NCBI GenBank assembly: GCA_958448515.1
Contig: CAUDEF010000004.1
Location: 69,182 to 133,181, forward strand
Direction of reading: 5' to 3'
Length of the DNA: 64,000 nucleotides
Source of the DNA: an uncultured Phascolarctobacterium sp.
GTDB taxonomy: Bacteria; Bacillota; Negativicutes; Acidaminococcales; Acidaminococcaceae
Numbering within the stretch: the first letter of the stretch is position 1; every line of letters starts with the position of its first letter. The position numbers and the translations under genes are program-made. Below are positions 52,232-62,064 of this stretch, in pieces. Under the pieces are notes generated by a model. The model did no database searches and had not been told where the DNA came from. It was given only the letters and a program-made list of their open reading frames with translations.

Positions 52232-53062
52232 CTACTCCTTTTCTGCTGCCTTTTCCGCAACAGGTTCAATATATATTTTATGCTCTGCTTCATCTATTCC
52301 TTTTAAAATAAACAATGCAGTATAATCATCAACCATTTTCTGCTCAGGTTCAGCAGTAGCAATCATAAATGCTTTGCCTACAACCTCTGCCCCAACTTCT
52401 CTGGCCAGATTAACCATGCCTTTTGCCGTACCGCCGCCTTTCATAAAATCGTCAACAATCAAAACGCGGCTTCCGGGCTGCAGCGCTCTCTTAGGCATAG
52501 CCATAGTCTGAATCATCTTGGAAGAACCGCTGACATAGTTAATGTTTACGGCAGAACCTTCTGTTATCTGTATTTTGTGTCTTGCCATGACCAAAGGCAC
52601 GTTGAAGGCTCTTGCTACAAACAAAGCCAGAGGAATACCTGTAGTTTCAACAGTCATAATACAGTCCGGCTCCAGATGCCGCATTCTTTTCATAATGATC
52701 TCACCCAGACGAACTACGGTTTCGGGCATACATAAAAGATCTGTAGTATACAGCAATCCTCCAGGCAAAATTCTGTCAGGCACAGACAGCTTCAATGCCA
52801 AGTCCTGTAAAAAATCCTTATCTTCTTCATCTGCGTGGTCAGGAATAAATCTCACTCCTCCGGCTGCTCCGGCAAGAGTTTCTACCCGTCCCATACCATA
52901 CAGTTCAAGTCCGGTTTTTACCGCCAGCACATCTTCACTCAATGTAGACTTGGCAATTTCAAATTTTTTGCAAAAATAGGAAAACGAAAATAATTGGTGC
53001 GGATGGTCTATCAGATATTTAGTAAGAGCAACAACGCGCTCCATTCTTTTTACCCTTCCCAT
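52232..53062 (-). CDS. purR: Purine operon repressor PurR (Bacillus type)
   Basis: 276 residues: N-terminal winged helix (MERVVALTKYLIDHPHQLFS) and a C-terminal PRT-fold with the PRPP loop VLIVDDFMKGGGTAKG. It senses PRPP or (p)ppGpp and controls purine genes. Upstream of glmU, with yabJ/spoVG missing compared with Bacillus. Confidence 0.95.
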   Translation of the reverse strand: MGRVKRMERVVALTKYLIDHPHQLFSFSYFCKKFEIAKSTLSEDVLAVKTGLELYGMGRVETLAGAAGGVRFIPDHADEEDKDFLQDLALKLSVPDRILPGGLLYTTDLLCMPETVVRLGEIIMKRMRHLEPDCIMTVETTGIPLALFVARAFNVPLVMARHKIQITEGSAVNINYVSGSSKMIQTMAMPKRALQPGSRVLIVDDFMKGGGTAKGMVNLAREVGAEVVGKAFMIATAEPEQKMVDDYTALFILKGIDEAEHKIYIEPVAEKAAEKE

Positions 53063-53082
53063 AATCGCCCTCTTTTCTATTT

Positions 53083-53844
53083 TTATTTTAAGTATTTCTC
53101 TATCAGTCGCAAATCTTCCGGTTTATCAACATCCATACCTACCTCGGCAAATCTGCTTACAATCACCTTACAGGGCATATCTAAAAGCTCACTGGTTCTT
53201 TTTTCCGCTCCTTTGGCATCAAGCAGCCCTAAAAGAAGTTTCAGAATAAAGCCAAACCCCAGCCATCTGCATAAAGCCAGAGGTTTCTTTCTTCTGGCAA
53301 AAATCTCTTCAGCTGCGGCCAGCCCTTTGGGAATAACCGTGCAGTCTATAAGCATCATATTGCCGCCGGTAAAACTTCCGTCAGCAAGTTTGCCATAAGT
53401 ACGTTTGGCATCCGGATATTTCTGCAGGCATACATCTTTGGGAATTACAGGATAAAATACCTGTTTCTCCTTAAACTGTTCACACTGATCAAGAAAATCA
53501 TTAACCGCTGCCGCCGTCAGCAAGGGAATATCATCGCATACAAAAAGAATCTTCTCTTCAACGCCAAAAACAGCCGCTGCTTTAGCAGCAGTAGCAGGCA
53601 TATTAACATCCGCAGCACAGCTCATTACACCTTCCGGCAGAGTCACATCCTTCAAAGACTCCTCGTCAGGAAGTGCAACAACAATATTCTCAACACGGCA
53701 GCTGCTTTGCAATGTCTCTATTAAATAATCTAAAATACATTTACCGTTTATCTTTACCAGACAGCGTATATCAGTTCCGCTCATATCTTTAAGCCAGGGT
53801 ACTCGTCCGCCTGCCAAAATAACAGCATTATACTTTTCAGCCAT
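53083..53844 (-). CDS. MobA-like NTP transferase
   Basis: 253 residues: AVILAGGRVPWLKDM (nucleotide-binding loop of GT-A transferases), FVCDDIPLLT (metal Asp), and a C-terminal GMDVDKPEDLRL block like CMP-KDO or molybdenum nucleotidyltransferases. Sugar or cofactor substrate unknown. Inserted between gntR and purR. Confidence 0.78.
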   Translation of the reverse strand: MAEKYNAVILAGGRVPWLKDMSGTDIRCLVKINGKCILDYLIETLQSSCRVENIVVALPDEESLKDVTLPEGVMSCAADVNMPATAAKAAAVFGVEEKILFVCDDIPLLTAAAVNDFLDQCEQFKEKQVFYPVIPKDVCLQKYPDAKRTYGKLADGSFTGGNMMLIDCTVIPKGLAAAEEIFARRKKPLALCRWLGFGFILKLLLGLLDAKGAEKRTSELLDMPCKVIVSRFAEVGMDVDKPEDLRLIEKYLK

Positions 53845-54525
53845 TTACTTTTCTGCCACTGAAAGAGATTTCATAAGCGTATGTTCTGCATTTTCAATAT
53901 GCATTCTTGCCGCTTCCTGTGCTCTTTCAACATCTCTTGCTGCAATGCAGTCAACTAAAGAACGATGTTCATCCATAGTTTCAATCAAACGTCCCGGATA
54001 GCTCATGGAACGGCCGCGAATGCCAGTCAGCTGTTCACGCAGGTTATTGATAATGGAAACAAGTCTTTCGTTGCGGCTTGCCTGATATAAAACATCATGA
54101 AAAGCAGTATCTGCCCCGACAATTTTCTCCATGTCATTATCAGCAATGTGCTGTCCGATCTCTACCAAAAGTCTGTTTAAAGTTTCCAGTTCCTCATCTG
54201 TAATGCGTTCAGCTGCCAGTCCTGCCGCCAGAACATCAAGACTGGTGCGAATTTCATAAATCTCAGTAATATCTTTTATAGATATATCTGCCACATATGT
54301 TCCTCGACGGGGAATCATTACAACAAAGCCTTCCAGTTCCAGTTTTCTGATAGCCTCACGTACAGGAGTTCTGCTGACGCCCATCTCATCTGCCAGCTGA
54401 ATTTCCATTAAGCGTTCACCGGGGCTGAAGGTTCCGTCAATAATCGCCTGGCGAATTGTTTCGCATACAAGCTCACGCAAGGGTTTATAGCTGTCTAATT
54501 TTATAGGTTGTAAATGTCCTGCCAT
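53845..54525 (-). CDS. GntR-family (FadR/FCD subfamily) regulator
   Basis: 226 residues: winged helix at about 10-78 (SRTPVREAIRKLELEGFV) and an FCD ligand domain with DTAFHDVLY and DEHRSLVDCI metal-binding His/Asp. Ligand unknown. Its ATG overlaps the ispE stop (TAATG). Confidence 0.9.
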   Translation of the reverse strand: MAGHLQPIKLDSYKPLRELVCETIRQAIIDGTFSPGERLMEIQLADEMGVSRTPVREAIRKLELEGFVVMIPRRGTYVADISIKDITEIYEIRTSLDVLAAGLAAERITDEELETLNRLLVEIGQHIADNDMEKIVGADTAFHDVLYQASRNERLVSIINNLREQLTGIRGRSMSYPGRLIETMDEHRSLVDCIAARDVERAQEAARMHIENAEHTLMKSLSVAEK

Positions 54526-55388
54526 TATAAATCCATCCTTCCAACGGTAGTAGTAATTGCTGTTTCTACATCAAATTCATCTAAAGCTGCTAAAACCTTT
54601 TCGGCAGTATTTTTATCATCAGCTAAAGCAAAAACTGTCGGGCCGCTGCCGCTCATCATAGCATAATACGCTCCGGCGCCAACCATAGCTGCCTTAATAG
54701 CTGCAATCTCAGGATATCTGGGAATTGTTACTGTTTCCAGTACATTGCCCATACAGGGAACAATCGCATGTCCGCCCCTTGATATTTTTTCCATCATATT
54801 CCAGATGCAGGGCTTTCTTACAACTCTTCCTTTATCAAAATTTTTATATACCCAGGCAGTTGATACTTCCAGATTTTTGGGTTTCGCCAAAACAACTGTT
54901 GTTTCCGGCATATTTACAAGAGGAATTATGATCTCTCCTCTTCCCTTGGCAAGAGCTGTACCGCCGCTGAGGCAGAAAGGCACATCACTGCCGATGCAGG
55001 CAGCAATTTCTTCCAGCTGAGCCAGATTAAGCCCCAGCTTCCAGAATTTATTCAAACCGCGCAGCACAGCAGCAGCATCGCTGCTTCCTCCTGCAAGTCC
55101 TGCTGCCAGAAAAATTTTTTTGTTCAATGTAATGTGAACGTTCGGATTAATATGATATTTCTGAGCAAGTAAATCTGCTGCTTTATAGGCAAGATTATCA
55201 GCCCCGCAGCTTAAGCCTTCAATGTTGCAGGAAATTTCTATTCCGTTGCCATCTTCAATGATAACTTCATCATGTAAGCCAACACTTTGCATGATCATGC
55301 TCACTTCATGATAACCGTCACTGCGCTTGCCTAAAACTTTCAGCCCAAGATTAATTTTTGCATAAGCCTTTTCCAAAATTTTTGTCAT
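54525..55388 (-). CDS. ispE: 4-diphosphocytidyl-2-C-methyl-D-erythritol kinase IspE
   Basis: About 287 residues, GHMP kinase: KAYAKINLGLKVLGKR start, AAGLAGGSSDAAAVLRG ATP loop, and MSGSGPTVFAL near the end. Fourth MEP-pathway step. The ATG at 55388 is used; a TTG at 55394 is possible. Heads the ispE-purR-glmU-prs block. Confidence 0.96.
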   Translation of the reverse strand: MTKILEKAYAKINLGLKVLGKRSDGYHEVSMIMQSVGLHDEVIIEDGNGIEISCNIEGLSCGADNLAYKAADLLAQKYHINPNVHITLNKKIFLAAGLAGGSSDAAAVLRGLNKFWKLGLNLAQLEEIAACIGSDVPFCLSGGTALAKGRGEIIIPLVNMPETTVVLAKPKNLEVSTAWVYKNFDKGRVVRKPCIWNMMEKISRGGHAIVPCMGNVLETVTIPRYPEIAAIKAAMVGAGAYYAMMSGSGPTVFALADDKNTAEKVLAALDEFDVETAITTTVGRMDL

Positions 55389-55600
55389 AATCAACGCACC
55401 CTAAATATTTTTGTATACAATAATATTGTATACTGCTTTAATAACTACCGCAAGTCAATTTTACGAACATTTATATGAACTATTTATTTTTTATTTATAT
55501 TTTCAGTGAATTTACAGAAAATTAAAACACTGATCATTTGCTTTTTTTGTTAAAAATGTTACTATATTAGATATAAATTATATTGTGAAGGATTTTTAAC

Positions 55601-56548
55601 ATGAATAAGTACACCAAAAAAATTCTGTACAAATATGCTATGACTGCTATTGGCTGCGCTATTATGGGTATTGCTCTTAATACCTTTTATATGCCTAACA
55701 AACTTTTAAGCGGCGGTATAGGCGGCGTTTCTGTTCTTACATATTATATTGCCGGCATACCCATGGGTCTGACAAGTATTATCTGCAATATACCGCTTTT
55801 TGTAATTGCCTACAAATACATGGATCGTGAATATACCTTAAGCTCACTTTTCGGAATGCTGTCTTTTGCATTTTCACTGGAGTTTTTTCACTTTCTGTCA
55901 ACCTATAAGCCTGTTCATGACACCATGCTGTCCTGCATAGCCGGAGGTGTACTGTACGGTATAGGTGCCGCCTGTATGTATCGTGTAGGCGGAAGCAGCG
56001 GCGGTACTGATATTATCGGTGCCATCATACAGAAGAATTATTCCATTACAGTCAGCAATACTAATTTTCTCTTTAATATTCTGCTGCTGACAGTCAGTGT
56101 TTCCTTCTTTGGCCTGGAACCTGTTTTGTATACTTTACTGACATTTTTTGTTATGACAAAAACCTGCAATACCTTTATTGTCGGGTTTGATTTTAAGAAA
56201 AACATCATCATCATCAGTGACAAAGCAGATGATATTGCCGAAGAAATTATCAAAGTAGTTGGCCGCGGTGTTACATACCTTCATGGTGAGGGTGCCTTTA
56301 CGCATCAGTCCAAAGAAATACTTTTTGTAGTTGCTAAATTAACTCAGACAGCTAAAATAAAATCTCTGTGCCGCGAAATTGACCCCAATGCTTTTATGAT
56401 TATTCATGATGTTAATGACGTTTTTGGCAGAGGTTTTACCTTAAAACCCTCCGGACCGCATAATCCACGCCCGGAATATGCAAAGCACTATATTGAACAG
56501 AAACACGCCCATAAGCTTAAAGAAAAAAATATTACACAAGCAAAATAA
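55601..56548 (+). CDS. YitT-family membrane protein (DUF2179)
   Basis: 315 residues: about five TM helices (15-200) with GGIGGVSVLTYYIAGIPMGL and GGSSGGTDIIGAII motifs, then a cytosolic DUF2179 domain (HGEGAFTHQSKEILFVV). Transport role suspected for the family; substrate unknown. Single gene with a terminator after it. Confidence 0.9.
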   Translation: MNKYTKKILYKYAMTAIGCAIMGIALNTFYMPNKLLSGGIGGVSVLTYYIAGIPMGLTSIICNIPLFVIAYKYMDREYTLSSLFGMLSFAFSLEFFHFLSTYKPVHDTMLSCIAGGVLYGIGAACMYRVGGSSGGTDIIGAIIQKNYSITVSNTNFLFNILLLTVSVSFFGLEPVLYTLLTFFVMTKTCNTFIVGFDFKKNIIIISDKADDIAEEIIKVVGRGVTYLHGEGAFTHQSKEILFVVAKLTQTAKIKSLCREIDPNAFMIIHDVNDVFGRGFTLKPSGPHNPRPEYAKHYIEQKHAHKLKEKNITQAK

Positions 56549-56552
56549 TCAA

Positions 56553-56598
56553 AACTGCAGTTAAATGTTTTCCGCATTTTAACTGCAGTTATTTTTTT
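56553..56598 (+). terminator. Terminator after the YitT gene
   Basis: AACTGCAGTTAAA / TTTAACTGCAGTT 13-bp stem followed by seven T residues. Confidence 0.9.
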
Positions 56599-56607
56599 AC
56601 CCCATGT

Positions 56608-56613
56608 TATAAT
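56608..56613 (+). promoter_or_regulatory. -10 of sbcDC
   Basis: TATAAT in extended form TGTTATAAT, 29 bp before the sbcD start; -35 not evident. Confidence 0.5.
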
Positions 56614-56642
56614 AAGAAGACAGATATTAACAGGAGGACGCT

Positions 56643-57773
56643 ATGAAGTTAATTCACCTTTCCGATCTTCATCTTGGCAAAAAACTTAACGAGTTTTCAC
56701 TGTTTGAAGACCAAAAATATATTTTACGGCAAATAACTGATATCATTCACCACATTAATCCTGACGGCGTTATTCTGGCAGGCGATATTTATGACAAGTC
56801 AATTCCATCTGTTGAAGCAGTACAGCTGCTGGATAATTTTCTCACTGAACTTGCCGGTCTTTCTCTGCCGGTTTTTATTATCAGCGGCAATCACGATTCT
56901 GCTGAAAGACTTGGTTTTGGCTCCCGCATTATGGCTCAGAATAAAGTTTATCTTGCTGCTGTTTATAACGGAAGTATACAAAAAATAACTCTGCAGGATG
57001 AATACGGGCCCCTTAATATTTATTTGCTGCCATTTATCAAGCCTGCTATAGTAAAACGTATTTTTGTAGAAGAAGCAATCAACAGCTACAATGATGCTCT
57101 GGAAATTGTTCTGAAAAATACCGACATTGACTGCAGCCAGCGTAATCTTCTGGTGGCACATCAGTTTGTAACCGGCGCTTTCAGAAGTGATTCCGAAGAA
57201 ATACTTGTAGGCGGACTTGATAATGTAGATGCTGCTTTGTTTGCTGATTTTGACTATGTTGCTCTGGGACATATTCATGGAGCTCAGAATACAGGCTCAG
57301 AAAAAATTCGTTACTGCGGTACGCCGCTGAAATATTCTTTTTCAGAGTATAAACAGCAAAAATCAGTTACAGTAATAGATTTAAAAGACAAAGGTCAGCT
57401 TAATATCGAAACTGTTCCCCTCATACCTTTACGTGATATGGTTAAAATTAAGGGAACCTATCTGGAACTTACAGAGCTTAACTTCTATCAAAACCTTAAC
57501 CGCTCTGATTATTTTCACATAACATTAACTGATGAAAATGACGTTCTTGATGCTATGCAGAAACTGCGTGTCATTTACCCCAACCTGATGCAGCTGGAAT
57601 ATGATAATCAGCGAACGCAAAAAAATGCTGATCTTTCTGTCAGCGAGCATATTCTGCTGAAATCAGAAATGGAACTGTTTGAAGAATTTTACAAAATGCA
57701 GAATAACGCTGATATGACAGCAGAGCAGAAAGACTGCATTCAAAAACTTATTGATGATCTGAAAAATACATAA
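56643..57773 (+). CDS. sbcD: Exonuclease SbcCD subunit D
   Basis: 376 residues, Mre11-type nuclease: LSDLHLGKKL, LAGDIYDKS, ISGNHDSAERL, LLVAHQFV and ALGHIHGAQ phosphoesterase motifs. With SbcC it cuts hairpins and protein-blocked DNA ends, which fits a genome with many palindromes. AGGAGG precedes the ATG. Confidence 0.96.
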   Translation: MKLIHLSDLHLGKKLNEFSLFEDQKYILRQITDIIHHINPDGVILAGDIYDKSIPSVEAVQLLDNFLTELAGLSLPVFIISGNHDSAERLGFGSRIMAQNKVYLAAVYNGSIQKITLQDEYGPLNIYLLPFIKPAIVKRIFVEEAINSYNDALEIVLKNTDIDCSQRNLLVAHQFVTGAFRSDSEEILVGGLDNVDAALFADFDYVALGHIHGAQNTGSEKIRYCGTPLKYSFSEYKQQKSVTVIDLKDKGQLNIETVPLIPLRDMVKIKGTYLELTELNFYQNLNRSDYFHITLTDENDVLDAMQKLRVIYPNLMQLEYDNQRTQKNADLSVSEHILLKSEMELFEEFYKMQNNADMTAEQKDCIQKLIDDLKNT

Positions 57774-57792
57774 GAAAGCGTGAGACCAGCAT

Positions 57793-60700
57793 ATGAAACC
57801 TAAAAAGCTGATTATAAGCGGCTTTGGTCCCTATGCAGGTAAAACAGAAATAGATTTTACCAGACTGGGAGCCAACGGACTTTATTTGATTACAGGTGAT
57901 ACCGGTGCCGGCAAAACAACCATCTTTGATGCCATTACCTTTGCTTTATACGGCGAAGCAAGCGGCAGTACAAGAGAAAACAATATGTTTCGCAGCCAGT
58001 ATGCCAGCCCTAAAACACCTACTTTTGTAGAATTTACTTTTACCTATAACATGCAGGATTATACCATTATCCGTAATCCGGAATATGAAAGACCTAAAGA
58101 TCGCGGCAATGGCCTTACCATACAAAAAGCTGATGCCCAGCTCATTTATCCGGATGACAGAGCGCCTGTCAGCAAATTTAAAGATGTAACCAATGCCGTA
58201 GTTGATCTTATCGGTTTAAACTATAAACAGTTTACCCAGATAGCTCTCATTGCACAGGGAGATTTTCAGAAAATACTGTTTGCAGATACTGCCAAACGCA
58301 GTGAAATTTTTCGCCAGATATTTAATACCGTGTTTTATAAAAATCTGCAGGAACAGTTAAAAAATGAGGCCAATGCCAAAGAAGCAGAGTACAAAGAAAT
58401 GCTGCGCAGCATTAATCAGCATTTAAACGGTATTACCTGCAGCAGCAATGCTGCTGTAAATGCAGAGCTTTCCTTATTAAAGGAACAAAATTTTTCGGGT
58501 CAGATAGAGCATACTTTAGAGTTACTGCACACTATTTTAGGTGAAGAAGAAATTATTTTATCAGATTATGAGCAAAAGTTAAACGCATCTCAGCAGCTGC
58601 TCCAGGAAAAAGACCAGCTGCTTGGCAAAGCCCACAACAGTAAAAATTTAAAGCAGGAACTTGCAGAAAAAATTATGCTTCGTGAAAAACTGCAGCCACA
58701 GTATATTAAAGCACAGCAGGATGCCGACAATCTTGTTTTTAATACTGCAGAACAGGAAAAAACTGCTGCCCTCCTGCAGCAGGCCAAAGTACAGGAACAG
58801 CAGTTTAATGAACTGAATAATACTGAAAATGAGCTGAGAAAACAAGAGCAGCAGCTTATAGCTGAAAAAAATAAAATAGAAGAACTGCTTACTGAAAAGA
58901 AACTGAAAACAGAGCAATATGAGCAATGCCGGGAAGAACTTGCTTCCTTGCAGCATCTGCCTGCTGAAAAAGAAAAGCTTACATACCGCTGCCAGCAATT
59001 GCAAAATAAAGCAGCTCAGCTTAAACAATGGCAGCTTAATTATCAAAAATCAGCTACTGCCATAAATCAGACAGAAACTGCCCTGACACAAATAAATCAG
59101 GAGCAGCAGCACCTGCAATCAGAATCTGCCTGTCTGGATGAACAGATACAAAAACTTTCCGGCAAAGAAGCAGAGCTGGCTGAACTTTCAGCAAAACTGC
59201 AGCAGGGCAATGAAATATGCACCAATATATCTGCTTTGATCCATCAGGTGCAGCAGGAAGAAATCAAAACAACCGCTTTAACAGATATACTACTAAAAAA
59301 AAATCAGCAGCTGCAAAAGCTGCTGGCAGATAAAGAAATTCTGCAGGAAAAACAGCTTTCCTTTGCTGATACAGAGAAAAACATCTCCGAAAATAATTTT
59401 AAGCTTGAAACGCTGCAAAATCTGCTCAGCAACTTTGAAGCAATCACCTCAGAATTAAACGGACTTACTGCTGTCAAAGCAAGAATAGCTCAGGAAAATA
59501 AAGCAATGGAGCAGCAGGCGGAAGCTCTGCGCAGCAAACAAATGCTGTCAGCAGAACAAAACAATGCGGTTGCAAATGCAAAGCTTGAAATAATACAGCA
59601 GGAAAAAATAGCAGCGGAAATTTCTTACAGTATCAAAGAACAGCAAAAAATATCAGAACAGCTTGAAGCTTATTTTAAGCTGCAGCCACAGCTGAAAGCA
59701 GCTCAGGAAGATTATCTCAAAGCAGATACCGACAGACAGAAGCTGCGTAAAAATCACCAGCAGGCAGAAAAGCTTTTTTATGATGCGCAGGCCGGACTTC
59801 TGGCTCAGCGACTGCAGGAAGGCAAGCCATGCCCTGTATGTGGTTCTCCTAGCCACCCGCATCCTGCTGTTATGGAGGCAGATGCACCTTCAAAGGATTT
59901 TCTTGATAAGCTGTCACAGCAGCTTCTGGACGCAGATAAAAAAGTTGCTGAAGCCAATAATAAAGCCGCTCTCTTGCACCAGCAAAGCAGCAGCCTGATA
60001 GATAAAATTACTGATAATCCTGATTCGCTGTTTATTGAAAAAGAAATGGCAGACAAAAAAATTATGCTGGAAAAAACTCTTGCTGCTCTGCAAAAAGATT
60101 ACGCTGCTGTGCAGACTAATATTAATTTGCTGCAGGAAAAGGTAAGCAGGGAAAATGCTCTGCAGCTGGAACTGGCGCAAATATCCGCGCTGCTTGATGA
60201 TGCTGAAAAAAACTTATCTGCTCACAGGCAAAAGCTGATCCAGCTTGATGCTTCTGCAGACGAAAAGAAACAGCAGCTGGCAAAAATAATGCAGTCCCGT
60301 GAAATAAAGCAATTTTTACCAGACACTGACTTTCCAGCACAGCTTAACGAAAATATCCTGCAAAACATCCAGCAGCTTTTAACAGCACATAAGGAAAAAC
60401 TGGAATTACTATCTGCCAAATTAGCTGCTCAGAGCAATGAAAAAAACAAATTGGAAACAGCTTTGGCAGAGCTTCTTCAATCTGAAACTGAACTGAATAA
60501 AGAAGTAGCCGCATGCAAAAATCAGGAAACGGCACTTACAACACATCTGCAGGACCTTAATGTTCAGCTGCAGCGTGAAATGAACAGAACAAAGCTTTGG
60601 CATATCCAGGAGTCAGAAAACGAAAATATACCTGCAGCAGCAGTTAAGCTTCTTGCTGAACTTCATATTACTGTAAATAAATTACAGGAAAAAGTAACTG

Positions 60701-62040
60701 CCGCTCAAAACGACCTGCAGCAGCGCAAGCAAAAGGAAGAACTAAGAAACAGTCTTGCTGAAAAACTGCAGAAGCTTGCTGAAGACATACAGACGCTCAG
60801 CAATTCACTGGAAGTAAATAAGCATCAGCATGATGAAGCGCAAAAACAAATTTCAGATTTTATTGCTGAATATGGCACCGCAGCAACTGCCCCCATCATG
60901 ACAACAGCAGAACTTATCTGCCGTGAACTGGCAGACAAAATCCATGAAGCACAGAAAGACTTGGCAGCAATAGTGAAAAAGCTTACAGAAAAGGCACAGC
61001 TTGAACAAACTATGCCGCACAAGCTGCAGCAGCTGCAGGATATGGAAAATACTCTTCAGCAAAAGCAGATTAATCTGGCAAAAGAAGAAACCAGATATTT
61101 GCAGCTGCAGCAAACTCAGTCCCAGTTAAAAATGGCTGTGGGCAATCAAACGGCAGAAGAAAACAAGCTCTGCATCAAAAATCTGGAAAACACACTGCAG
61201 ACATTAAAAAATACTGCCGAACAGGTGCAGCAAAATCTGCAGCAGGCAGAAAAACGCAACAATGAACTTACTGCCGCCATTACAACTCTGCAAAGCCAGC
61301 TGCAGTCATTACTGGATATTGATGAAGAGAAGCTGTTAGCGGAAAAAGAAGAACTGATGGCTGTCATCACAACTCTTACAAATGAAAAAAACATGGTCTT
61401 TGCCGACCATGTTCATAATCAGAAAATAGCATCTGCCGCAGAAGCTCAGTCCAAAACACTGATTAAGGCAGAAAAAGAATATACCATGCTGAAAAATCTT
61501 TCAGCCACTGCCAATGCTACCTTAACAGGCAAACGTAAAATAGAGCTGGAAACATATATCCAGATGACCTATTTTGACCGTATTATACGCCGCGCCAATC
61601 TGCGGCTGCTGTCTATGAGCAATGGTCAGTACGAACTTAAACGTGACGCTGACAGTGACGGCAAACGAAGTAAGGCAGGCCTGGAACTGAACGTTATTGA
61701 CCATTACAGCGGCAAAGAACGCAGTGTAAAAACTTTGTCAGGAGGCGAATCCTTCATGGCATCACTGTCTTTAGCCCTTGGTCTGTCCGATGAGGTTCAG
61801 TCTTCAGCCGGAGGAATTCAGCTTGATACTATGTTTATTGATGAAGGCTTTGGTTCTCTTGATGACGAAACACTCGTTCAGGCTATAAAAACATTAAACA
61901 GCCTTTCAGAAAACAACCGTCTTATAGGCATCATTTCACATGTAAATGAACTTAAAGATATGATCAGCAAAAAACTTATTGTCAGCAAAAACAAACGTCA
62001 GGCCGATGTCGGCAGTACTGTTGCCATAGTTACAATCTGA
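57793..62040 (+). CDS. sbcC: Exonuclease SbcCD subunit C (Rad50-like ATPase)
   Basis: 1415 residues: Walker A TGDTGAGKTTIFDA near residue 35, long Gln/Glu-rich coiled coils, zinc hook CPVC near residue 678 (GKPCPVCGSPSHP), signature LSGGESFMASL and Walker B MFIDEGFGSLDDE at the end. Longer than E. coli SbcC (1048), with extra coiled coil. Follows sbcD by 19 bp. Confidence 0.96.
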   Translation: MKPKKLIISGFGPYAGKTEIDFTRLGANGLYLITGDTGAGKTTIFDAITFALYGEASGSTRENNMFRSQYASPKTPTFVEFTFTYNMQDYTIIRNPEYERPKDRGNGLTIQKADAQLIYPDDRAPVSKFKDVTNAVVDLIGLNYKQFTQIALIAQGDFQKILFADTAKRSEIFRQIFNTVFYKNLQEQLKNEANAKEAEYKEMLRSINQHLNGITCSSNAAVNAELSLLKEQNFSGQIEHTLELLHTILGEEEIILSDYEQKLNASQQLLQEKDQLLGKAHNSKNLKQELAEKIMLREKLQPQYIKAQQDADNLVFNTAEQEKTAALLQQAKVQEQQFNELNNTENELRKQEQQLIAEKNKIEELLTEKKLKTEQYEQCREELASLQHLPAEKEKLTYRCQQLQNKAAQLKQWQLNYQKSATAINQTETALTQINQEQQHLQSESACLDEQIQKLSGKEAELAELSAKLQQGNEICTNISALIHQVQQEEIKTTALTDILLKKNQQLQKLLADKEILQEKQLSFADTEKNISENNFKLETLQNLLSNFEAITSELNGLTAVKARIAQENKAMEQQAEALRSKQMLSAEQNNAVANAKLEIIQQEKIAAEISYSIKEQQKISEQLEAYFKLQPQLKAAQEDYLKADTDRQKLRKNHQQAEKLFYDAQAGLLAQRLQEGKPCPVCGSPSHPHPAVMEADAPSKDFLDKLSQQLLDADKKVAEANNKAALLHQQSSSLIDKITDNPDSLFIEKEMADKKIMLEKTLAALQKDYAAVQTNINLLQEKVSRENALQLELAQISALLDDAEKNLSAHRQKLIQLDASADEKKQQLAKIMQSREIKQFLPDTDFPAQLNENILQNIQQLLTAHKEKLELLSAKLAAQSNEKNKLETALAELLQSETELNKEVAACKNQETALTTHLQDLNVQLQREMNRTKLWHIQESENENIPAAAVKLLAELHITVNKLQEKVTAAQNDLQQRKQKEELRNSLAEKLQKLAEDIQTLSNSLEVNKHQHDEAQKQISDFIAEYGTAATAPIMTTAELICRELADKIHEAQKDLAAIVKKLTEKAQLEQTMPHKLQQLQDMENTLQQKQINLAKEETRYLQLQQTQSQLKMAVGNQTAEENKLCIKNLENTLQTLKNTAEQVQQNLQQAEKRNNELTAAITTLQSQLQSLLDIDEEKLLAEKEELMAVITTLTNEKNMVFADHVHNQKIASAAEAQSKTLIKAEKEYTMLKNLSATANATLTGKRKIELETYIQMTYFDRIIRRANLRLLSMSNGQYELKRDADSDGKRSKAGLELNVIDHYSGKERSVKTLSGGESFMASLSLALGLSDEVQSSAGGIQLDTMFIDEGFGSLDDETLVQAIKTLNSLSENNRLIGIISHVNELKDMISKKLIVSKNKRQADVGSTVAIVTI

Positions 62041-62064
62041 ATTTAATGAGAAGAGTTGATTTTT

